Below, in pieces: positions 57,111-64,000 of a stretch of DNA of 64,000 nucleotides. The first letter of the stretch is position 1. Every line of letters begins with the position of its first letter. The translations under genes were made by a program, and so were the position numbers. Source of the DNA: Tritrichomonas musculus (lineage: Eukaryota > Parabasalia > Tritrichomonadida > Tritrichomonadidae); NCBI GenBank assembly GCA_039105265.1, contig JAPFFF010000002.1, forward strand, positions 7,626,001-7,690,000, given 5' to 3'. The notes beneath the pieces were generated by a model. The model did no database searches and was not told where the DNA came from. It saw only the letters and a list, made by a program, of their open reading frames with translations.

Positions 57111-58955
57111 TTGATGAGTAAAAATGATAATTCAGATGACTCAGATATTTCTTTCGAATCTCATATAGAGCTTGGTGATTTAGGAAATTCACAATTATTA
57201 TCGACACAAAAATTAGTTACAACTTCTCAAAATAATGAAATAGCAGCTTCAGTAAATGATCGCCACAGGATATTAAACCAAGTATTTAATGGGTGGAGAA
57301 ATGCTATAAAACAGATAAAAATAGACAAATTTAATAAAATGACATTTCAAAGATATTTTTCAAAAAAAAAGATTTATTATTTTTTCAATCGCTGGAAAGA
57401 TCATTATTTATTGTTTCAAAATTTGCATAATTTAGGACAAAACATACTAGTAACAAAACACTTTCAATATTGGAATAACGTTGTTAATCAAAAATTCGAA
57501 GAAAGAAAAAGATTTATGAGATTTTTGCTCAAGAGACGATCAATATATGAACGAATTTTTTTTAAGGAATGGAAACGATCAATGGGCCTTGCACGAAGAT
57601 ATTACGTAGTTGGAAAGCAAAGTGATTCAAAACTTTGTCATCAAGCCATTTCCGCATTTCGAATTCAAATTAGAAAGAAACACAAACAAGAAAATTTGGA
57701 ACTATTAGTTAAAGGGATTCATGAAAAATACACAAAGATTGCTTGCGTATTTAAATGGAAACAAAGGATAAGATTAATTCATCTTATGAGGCTTTATACT
57801 AAAAGTCATAATTACCAAATAAAAAGGATTTTCTTTGAAAAATGGTTTCTTCAAAAGAAGAAAAAAGATAGAATATCTAGAAAATATAAAACTGCTCAAA
57901 AAATCAGTCGAAAGTATTTGAGACGACTTTTTTTTTCACGTTGGAATGCAAAGTATATATCGAAAGTTGATATTGAGGAAAAGACTATATCTTTAACGAA
58001 ACTTATTCAAAAACGATCTTTTGAAATTTATTTCATGAAATGGTTGAGTAGATTCAATACAAATAATTATTTATCAACTTCTGAAAAAGCATTAAAAAAC
58101 TTATTACGTGATATAATAATTCGGCGTTATTTTTGCAAGTGGCATTCAAAGTATGATATTATTCATCGAAAATATTTAAATATTGAAGTCTGTGAAGAAG
58201 AAATGAGAATTAGAAAGCTTTCCCGATTATTTATGGAGATGAGATCTCAGTATGCAATTCGTAATTTTGAAAAAGTCATGAGCAGAAAGGTTCATCGACG
58301 TCTTGATGTTTTCTTAAAGAGGATTTTTTGGGAAAAATGGAAAATATCTTTGAAATTACATATTGAAAATCGATCATTGATTGAGTGCGCAAATAATTTC
58401 CGTATTTTGTCATTAAAATTAAAGGCATTCAATCGAATTAAAATTTATTATAGAAATAAGCAAATGAGACAACAACAAATGATAGTTGCGCAGGCTCACT
58501 ATGTTTATCATCTAGAAATTTCAGCAATGATTGCATGGAAACTACTTCATCGACAAACAAAAAGAAGGTTTTTGATGGTTTCGTCTGTCTTAAAAGTTTG
58601 GGCTCATAACCTTCAAAAGAAAAAGTTTAAGAAATGGTTGGAATATACAAACCAAAAGAAGAAACAAAAAAGAGATATTTTAGAAGCTATTGAGATTCAT
58701 AAAAGAAGAAATGTTTCCATGGCCATCACAAGTTTTGTATTAGCAACTAAATCATTACCAATGAATTTTATAGGATCAGAGTCAGAATTGGATTATAGTG
58801 AAGATCTTCTTAAATCATCACTATCATTCAATAATTCACTCAATTTCGATATTAATAATAAAGCAATCGATGATGAAAATGTAGTAGAGATCGGCGAAAA
58901 AGGAATTTCCATATTTACAAAACTTTTTCATATCATTAAGATCCATATGTTTTAA
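57111..58955 (+). CDS. Sfi1-like centrin-binding repeat protein
   Basis: 614 residues. After a short acidic N-terminus, about a dozen Sfi1-type repeats run from about residue 60 to 530. Each is a long basic helix with a central aromatic-x-x-Trp motif: FNGWRNAI, FNRWKDHY, FQYWNNVV, FKEWKRSM, FKWKQRI, FEKWFLQK, FSRWNAKY, FMKWLSRF, FCKWHSKY, FWEKWKISL, KKWLEYT. Spacing is mostly 23-40 residues. Such helices bind one centrin each. In yeast and animals Sfi1 forms the spindle-pole half-bridge or centriole-linked fibres, so here a basal-body, centrosome or contractile-fibre role in a flagellate is likely. No enzyme domain. Met1 or Met2 may be the start. It is the first of four coiled-coil genes on this strand. 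Confidence 0.85.
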   Translation: MMSKNDNSDDSDISFESHIELGDLGNSQLLSTQKLVTTSQNNEIAASVNDRHRILNQVFNGWRNAIKQIKIDKFNKMTFQRYFSKKKIYYFFNRWKDHYLLFQNLHNLGQNILVTKHFQYWNNVVNQKFEERKRFMRFLLKRRSIYERIFFKEWKRSMGLARRYYVVGKQSDSKLCHQAISAFRIQIRKKHKQENLELLVKGIHEKYTKIACVFKWKQRIRLIHLMRLYTKSHNYQIKRIFFEKWFLQKKKKDRISRKYKTAQKISRKYLRRLFFSRWNAKYISKVDIEEKTISLTKLIQKRSFEIYFMKWLSRFNTNNYLSTSEKALKNLLRDIIIRRYFCKWHSKYDIIHRKYLNIEVCEEEMRIRKLSRLFMEMRSQYAIRNFEKVMSRKVHRRLDVFLKRIFWEKWKISLKLHIENRSLIECANNFRILSLKLKAFNRIKIYYRNKQMRQQQMIVAQAHYVYHLEISAMIAWKLLHRQTKRRFLMVSSVLKVWAHNLQKKKFKKWLEYTNQKKKQKRDILEAIEIHKRRNVSMAITSFVLATKSLPMNFIGSESELDYSEDLLKSSLSFNNSLNFDINNKAIDDENVVEIGEKGISIFTKLFHIIKIHMF

Positions 58956-59941
58956 AAATCCATTTTTTTTCGAAAAGAAAAAGGTTTGTCTGTAAAAACA
59001 TTTTTTTGTGAAATAATTTTTTCGTTTAAAAAATTTGTTTTCTTTTTAAAATGAAAAATACTTCTTAAAATGATCTTTTTTTTGCGAAATTATTTTCTTT
59101 TTTCAAAACGCCAAGTCTTTTTTATATGAACAATTTTTTTTAATATAGATTTTCTTTTAAAAAAAACAAGATCTTATAAATATATTATTTGATTTTGATT
59201 TTTGAATACGTTATTTATTCATATTAAAAAAAAACGTTATAATTGGTGGAAAAAACTACATTTTGAGGACAAAACTATTATTTTCATTCCCGATTTAAAC
59301 TGTCTGCATCAAAAGCATCATTTAACAAGATTGGAAAGTGCCTCACAGCTTAATGAAGCAAATGATATTTTATATATCATAAGAATGCTTCAAATTTTGA
59401 ATATAGTTTGATCATAAGCAATGATTACGAGTACTTTATAATTTATACATCAAATATCATTCTTTATGATTTGAATAATATCTAAATAAAGTCGGATTCA
59501 AAAGGCTTGGGACAAACTTTTTGAAAACGATAAGGTCAAATTTATAAATCTTTTAGGTCAATTTGTCCTAAGCTGAATGATTTTTTTTCTGAGAAACATT
59601 GAAAAAAATTGAATGTTGTCCCAAGCATTTTGAATCTGACTTTATATGTTTTTATTAAATAATTCTTTGAAATTCTTGTTAACTAAATTTTCTCTATCAA
59701 TTTATATTTCGAAAGGAATTTATGATTTTAATTAAATTTTTTATTTGAAATGATCGAAACTTATTGATATGATTTTACTTTTTGCACACACAAAAGCTTT
59801 TCGCAAAGAAGCTTTTTTTTTATAAAAAAAAAATTTTCAAAAATAAACCTTTTTATAAAAAAGTCACTTTTTTTTTAAAAAAAAAATTTTTTTCGAAAAA
59901 GTGTATGCTTTCAGATATAACTTATACGCATCAAAATAAAT
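58956..59941. other. Intergenic region with dense homopolymer tracts and a MITE
   Basis: T and A tracts of 6-11 bases recur every 15-30 bases at 58960-59180 and again at 59805-59920, separated by short mixed spacers. A MITE lies at 59489-59642. A 69-codon frame at 59202-59411 has no support as a gene. GCTTTTCGCAAAGAAGC (about 59796) can form a small hairpin. Confidence 0.5.
59489..59642. mobile_element. Tc1/mariner-type MITE, 154 bp
   Basis: Terminal inverted repeats of 27 bases at 59489-59515 and 59616-59642 differ at only two positions. The left arm starts AAGTCGGATTC and ends GCTTGGGACAA; the right arm is its reverse complement. The element is flanked on both sides by TA (59487-59488 and 59643-59644), the target site used by Tc1/mariner transposases, and the ATTC-AAAA-CTTGGGACAAA style is typical of Tc1-like ends. 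It has no coding capacity, so it is non-autonomous. An inner TTGTCCTAAGC (about 59563) is a degenerate third copy of the end. Little divergence between arms suggests recent movement. Confidence 0.88.
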
Positions 59942-60376
59942 ATGTTTTATAAATATAATTCTTTATTTTCAAAAAGGAAATCCCTTTTTCTCCGAGCTCT
60001 AGTATATAATGATAATAATGTAAAAACACCTAATAAAGAAAATATACACTTGCCTAGTTTACAAGAGAATAATGATTTTACCCAAGAAAATATATATTAT
60101 GGACATCCAAAACTTCCAGCACCAAAGCGACCTGATTTTCTTGGTAAACGAGCTGATGTTTATCCGATGCAACATATGATTTCAATGGTTAATGCTCCAA
60201 TTGATTATAATAAAACGCAGAATCAATTAAAAATACAAATGGAAGAGGTAATTGCGAAAATTCAATCATGCAGAGAAAATGAAGAAGAAGACAATGAAAA
60301 TGAAATAAAACAGCTTAATATGCAATTGAAGTCTTTAATGAATCAAGCTAATCAATTGCTATCTCAGCTACCTTAA
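59942..60376 (+). CDS. Small unrecognised protein with C-terminal coiled coil
   Basis: 144 residues. A basic start (MFYKYNSLFSKRKSLFLRAL), a Pro-rich middle with PKLPAPKRPDFLGKRADVYP (about 58-78), and a coiled coil (about 95-140, LKIQMEEVIAKIQSCRENEE then IKQLNMQLKSLMNQANQLL). Unlike random frames it keeps coding composition to its end. Family unknown. The middle Pro-rich stretch looks like a short binding motif. It lies 139 bases before the next coiled-coil gene, on the same strand. Confidence 0.65.
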   Translation: MFYKYNSLFSKRKSLFLRALVYNDNNVKTPNKENIHLPSLQENNDFTQENIYYGHPKLPAPKRPDFLGKRADVYPMQHMISMVNAPIDYNKTQNQLKIQMEEVIAKIQSCRENEEEDNENEIKQLNMQLKSLMNQANQLLSQLP

Positions 60377-60514
60377 TATATTTGTTTTAGCAGTTATTAA
60401 TTTTTTTCATAGAAAGATTTTATAAATATTCGTTATTAGTTTTTAGTTCACAATTCATATTTTTGACCTTTATTAATTCAAATAATTTACCTATAAAAAT
60501 TTGTTAAAATTTTA

Positions 60515-62983
60515 ATGTTTGGCGAAGAAAGCGTAAGAGCTGATCAGGAGAGAAGAGCACGCCAAGCACAATACGCAGCTGACCTCCGTAAGCAAATGGA
60601 AGATAATGAAAGTAGTCGAAATAAAGCATTTCAATCGTCTGCTTCTAGACATATTTTAAATCTTAATTCTAATTCCAATCAACCATTACCCAGAAATACT
60701 TCATGGGCTCCATCACAATATCTTGGACTACCAACATCGGATGAGACATCAATTCAAAATCTCAATGAGAATACAGCACCATATTCTTCACGCCCTTCAT
60801 TTAATGTTAAACAAATCGCCGAAGATCAAATACGTGCATCTAGCGTTACAGATGACACTAGCTTAACGACATATTCCAAAAGTAATAATAACAATAACTA
60901 CAGTAATTATAATAACAATAACAATGGCAGTAACAATTACAATAATAACAGTAATTATAATTTTAAAATACAATCTCAGATTCAAAGCTTAAAAAGCTCG
61001 ATTGAACGAATAATGTCTGTTGAAATTCCGATGAGAATGAAATCAAGCGATGAAGCAATTTCATCTTTGAATTCAAAGCTTGAGAATGCTCTGCAACTCT
61101 CAAGAGATTCTAACCAAGCTTTTAGAGATAAATTGGCTGAATTATCGTTTAATTATAATCAGGTTAATCAAAAATACTTAGATCATTCAGAAAAATTGAG
61201 ATCAGCGGTTTCTGAACTCAGGAATGATTTTTCTCGAAATAATGAAACATCAAATTCACGATTTGCATCAATTGAGTCTCGATTAGATTCAATAGAATCA
61301 TCAATACGATCAATTTCTAATAAACAACAACAAATTGAAAGGTCTTTAGCGGAGCAAAATTCAGCTTTAACTAATGCAATCTCGTCTGCTGAGAAGAACG
61401 CCAATATATCTGACCAAAACATTATGAATCAACTTGAGACGTTGAATAGAGAAACAATATCCACATTCTCACAAGTAAACCAAGCTATTGAAAGTTCCAC
61501 TGTTGGATTAAATGAATCTATCACTTCATTGGCAAAAGATGTTCGTGAAAGTTTTAAGATTATTCGAACCGAAACTGAAAATGAAATTTCTCAGCTCAAA
61601 GCTCAAAATGAAAATTCATTTAATGAAATTGGCAAGAATTTCTCATCTTTCCAAACAGAAGTTGTATCTACATTTACAACATTTCGGGAAATTATGAACA
61701 GTGGACTAGAAACGCTTCAAGATGCATATACAACTGAATCTAAGGCCCGCAATGATTCAGATCAAATCCTTTCATCCAACCAGAAAGATATAGTTGTCAA
61801 ATTCACTGATCAATGCGACTCAATTCAAAAAACAATAGAAAAAGTTGAAAGTAGCATCAGCCCAACTGTTGATCAAATTTGCAATTCATACTTCTTAAAG
61901 TGGAAGAATGAACTTTCTACTTTTATCAATGGAACACTTAATTCAATTGAAGGTTTACAAACAAAAATCAACGAAAACGAACAGAAATTTACAGAATTTA
62001 CATCTCTCCAAGCGAAAACAAATAATGACGTTCTCGAACAACTTTCAATCGAATCTCAGGCCAAAGAGCAAATGAACGCTGAAATCTCTGGAATTAAGAA
62101 TCAAGTTGATGAAGAAATTAATAAAACTGATAATAAATTCAAGCAAAATGATAAAAAAATTGGACAAATCGATAACAAGTTCAAAAAGAATGACAAGAAA
62201 ATTGTTCAGATAGACAAAAAGTTCAAGCAAAATGATGAAAAGATTGGAAAAATTGATAACAGGCTTCAACAAAATGATGAAATAGTTGGTCATATCAATG
62301 ATAAAATTGGTCAGCATGATACCAAAATTGGTGAGGCAAACGATAAAATTGTTCAAATTGATGAAAAACTTGTTCAGTTTGATGGTAGGATTGACCAAAC
62401 AGGCAACAAGATCAGCCAGACTGATGAGAAACTCGGCCAAATGGATGAAAACTACCAATCTAGGCTCAGTGGAATTGATCAAGAGATCACCGAGAACATC
62501 AAGAAAAAGATTGCCACACTTGAAGCCCAAGCAGGCACTACACAAGCAACTACAACGATAAACGAGCGCTTGGATACTGCCATTGACCAAATTGAAAAAC
62601 TAACTACCAAGATTCCAAGCGATTTGACAGACAGGCTCTCCCAAGTTGAGACAATCTCTTCGAATCAGTCTGCCCTCAACCAGAGAATAGCCCAAATTGA
62701 GACAGCAATGAAATCAGGCAAGTCAACTAAAAAGAGTCTAACGAAGCCACAATCTCCAAATTCAGATAACGGCCAAAACGACTTTCAAAAAATGGGTAAA
62801 GCATTTTTCAATGGAATCAACGATTTTAATTCAAATGGTTCTCCGAATTCTTCTCCTCCCAGTACCCCCAGAGCGAATAAATCTGACGAAGATAACAATG
62901 CCCAAAACTCTAAAAAGCCAAGAGAACCTAGTGGCAACAGTTCGTCTGGTTCTAGATCAAAGAAGAAGAATGACAGCAAGTAA
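60515..62983 (+). CDS. Long coiled-coil protein with heptad repeat block
   Basis: 822 residues. The start, RADQERRARQAQYAADLRKQ (about 8-27), resembles the QxxYAxELRxQ motif found near the start of many centrosomal and ciliary coiled-coil proteins, such as CSPP1. A Ser/Asn-rich linker with an Asn-Tyr repeat follows (about 125-150). Coiled coil covers about 155-710. At about 530-650 it is a near-perfect 7-residue repeat (KIGQIDN, KFKQNDK, KIVQIDK), written in 21-base DNA units. The C-terminus (about 740-822) is basic, Ser/Pro/Asn-rich and disordered (SPPSTPRAN). It is probably a filament or cytoskeletal protein; no enzyme domain. A block repeating exactly every seven residues gives a straight, uniform rod. 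Confidence 0.82.
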   Translation: MFGEESVRADQERRARQAQYAADLRKQMEDNESSRNKAFQSSASRHILNLNSNSNQPLPRNTSWAPSQYLGLPTSDETSIQNLNENTAPYSSRPSFNVKQIAEDQIRASSVTDDTSLTTYSKSNNNNNYSNYNNNNNGSNNYNNNSNYNFKIQSQIQSLKSSIERIMSVEIPMRMKSSDEAISSLNSKLENALQLSRDSNQAFRDKLAELSFNYNQVNQKYLDHSEKLRSAVSELRNDFSRNNETSNSRFASIESRLDSIESSIRSISNKQQQIERSLAEQNSALTNAISSAEKNANISDQNIMNQLETLNRETISTFSQVNQAIESSTVGLNESITSLAKDVRESFKIIRTETENEISQLKAQNENSFNEIGKNFSSFQTEVVSTFTTFREIMNSGLETLQDAYTTESKARNDSDQILSSNQKDIVVKFTDQCDSIQKTIEKVESSISPTVDQICNSYFLKWKNELSTFINGTLNSIEGLQTKINENEQKFTEFTSLQAKTNNDVLEQLSIESQAKEQMNAEISGIKNQVDEEINKTDNKFKQNDKKIGQIDNKFKKNDKKIVQIDKKFKQNDEKIGKIDNRLQQNDEIVGHINDKIGQHDTKIGEANDKIVQIDEKLVQFDGRIDQTGNKISQTDEKLGQMDENYQSRLSGIDQEITENIKKKIATLEAQAGTTQATTTINERLDTAIDQIEKLTTKIPSDLTDRLSQVETISSNQSALNQRIAQIETAMKSGKSTKKSLTKPQSPNSDNGQNDFQKMGKAFFNGINDFNSNGSPNSSPPSTPRANKSDEDNNAQNSKKPREPSGNSSSGSRSKKKNDSK
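62110..62460 (+). repeat. 21-bp repeats encoding heptads
   Basis: Degenerate 21-bp units encode alternating heptads such as KFKQNDK and KIGQIDN, about 16 units. DNA similarity between neighbouring units points to recent expansion within the coiled coil. Confidence 0.75.
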
Positions 62984-63609
62984 TTTGATTTGCTTGATTT
63001 TATTTTATTCTCTTGTTGACTTGATTTGTCTTTGATGTTTTTTTATGCGTTTTATTTTTGTTTTTTAATTTCTTTAAAATCGAATATTTAATTTTTTTTG
63101 TTTTATTTTAAAAATGATATTTTTAGCATTCAATTCTGCATTTTGAATTCAGAAGCTTGCGAATACCACTCTTTATATTCATTTTACTTAATTGATTTCA
63201 CTCTTTATTTAATAATCATAGGATTATAAAATACAAAAGCTAGAACAAAAGACTGATGTTTTCAATAATAATATTATTTGTTTGTTGGTTGAATCAGGAG
63301 GAGAAGGATAAAAAATAACAAATCTAATTAAACCATTTGAAAAAAAAAAAAAAAAAAAAAAAAAAACTAATTATAATAGTTATTGTTTTTAATTTTAATA
63401 TTTTTTATTATACAAATAGTGATTTTTATTTAATCATGTGCGATCTATCAATAAATTAATTTTTTTTTTAAAAAAAGCATTTAATGGCTTACACATTATT
63501 AATACAACAAAATCCCAAATCCAAGACGACCAATAATTGGAATCCAATATTAGAATTCAATGAATGAAATTTATCGTACGTTAAAGTCATATTTCTTTAC
63601 TATTTTATA
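62984..63609. other. Intergenic region with 27-nt A tract
   Basis: AT-rich spacer between two genes of the same direction. It holds an A tract at 63340-63366 and nothing else recognised. Confidence 0.5.
63340..63366. repeat. 27-nt poly-A tract
   Basis: Uninterrupted A run about 240 bp upstream of the gene at 63610. Like the long T tracts at 24067 and 31893, it lies upstream of a start codon. Confidence 0.8.
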
Positions 63610-63954
63610 ATGAAATCAACTCCTAGAACGAAAAACTCAGAAAAAAAGCTTATTTTTACACAATCAAACTCATCAAGATCATCACGACCTATTACACCAA
63701 ACTCAATGAAAAGCGAGGATTCAGATAAATTTTGGACAAAAAAAGAACTTGTTAATTATTACACTCTTAAAGTTGCTGAATATGAGAGTGAAGTTGAAAA
63801 ACAGATACAGCTTTTAAAAAAAAGAAAGGCCTTATTACAAGAAACGAAAAATGTTAAAACTCAATTATTTAATCTCATTGAAAAGCGTGATTCTTTATCA
63901 AAAGAAGCTTCCCAAATCGAACAACAAATCGCACTTCTTGAGAACCATGAATGA
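63610..63954 (+). CDS. Small coiled-coil protein
   Basis: 114 residues. A Ser/Thr/Pro/Lys-rich N-terminus (1-38, SRSSRPITPNSMKS) with TP and SP sites is followed by a coiled coil over nearly all the rest (about 43-112; EVEKQIQLLKKRKALLQETK, EKRDSLSKEASQIEQQIALL). No family recognised. It is the last of four coiled-coil genes on the plus strand (57111 onwards), so a cytoskeletal or kinetochore-like role is a guess. The stop at 63952-63954 is followed by an ordinary AT-rich end. Confidence 0.7.
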   Translation: MKSTPRTKNSEKKLIFTQSNSSRSSRPITPNSMKSEDSDKFWTKKELVNYYTLKVAEYESEVEKQIQLLKKRKALLQETKNVKTQLFNLIEKRDSLSKEASQIEQQIALLENHE

Positions 63955-64000
63955 TGAATATTTCTTTTTGAATTGTTCTATAATAGATTATAAGTAATCC

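Noticed and set aside
59202-59411. 69-codon plus-strand frame
   Set aside because: Short, isolated, and with no recognisable domain; composition does not separate it from spacer.

Overview
The window is nuclear DNA of a protist, most likely a trichomonad parabasalid close to Tritrichomonas or Trichomonas (inference). The grounds are: very AT-rich DNA with long uninterrupted genes on both strands; only two introns, both with trichomonad-type signals (5' GTATGY, and a branch motif ACTAAC fused to the 3' AG within 12 nt); a family mix typical of trichomonads (TKL-type kinases and pseudokinases, Sel1 proteins, multi-span PAS-cyclases, BEACH-WD40 giants, C14 peptidase homologues, asparagine-rich tails); and a Polinton/Maverick fossil. 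I saw no tRNA, rRNA or CRISPR array.

Layout. 0-6.6 kb: the end of an unknown gene, a kinase relic, a tandem pseudokinase-kinase, a Sel1-repeat gene and, just upstream of that, an eroded kinase tail. 7.7-16.3 kb: a giant membrane nucleotidyl cyclase and a HELQ/PolQ-type helicase. 17-31 kb (all minus strand): a BEACH-WD40 protein, a TBC Rab-GAP, a MAST/IRE-type AGC kinase with a 102-nt intron, and a cyclic-nucleotide-binding-domain K+-type channel. 31.4-31.8 kb: a cluster of four perfect hairpins upstream of a small predicted myristoylated protein with a possible Cys/His/Cys metal site. 33-39 kb (all minus): a coiled-coil protein, an Sgf11/ATXN7L3-like SAGA zinc-finger protein, a SAPS-type PP6 regulatory subunit with a 33-nt intron, and a SYP7-like Qc-SNARE. 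41-52 kb: a catalytically dead C14 caspase homologue, a PAP2-like membrane protein lacking its key His, an ER thioredoxin-fold protein, an 11-residue tandem-repeat protein, a secreted or lysosomal GH38 alpha-mannosidase, a small unknown protein and an ITPK1-type inositol phosphate kinase. 52.7-56.8 kb: the Polinton fossil, of which only a structural-gene part is recognisable. 57-64 kb (all plus): four coiled-coil genes starting with an Sfi1-like centrin-binding protein, with a 154-bp Tc1/mariner-type MITE between the first two.

Functional links. Cyclic-nucleotide signalling (cyclase and cNBD channel), phospho-signalling (two kinases, a PP6 subunit, an inositol phosphate kinase) and membrane traffic (BEACH, TBC, SNARE, GH38 cargo) all occur here, but the genes are separate transcription units and nothing indicates an operon. 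Recurrent themes are enzyme folds that have lost catalytic residues (pseudokinase, dead caspase fold, PAP2-like, cyclase with altered transition-state residues) and kinase-gene debris, which fits a large, actively duplicating gene repertoire.
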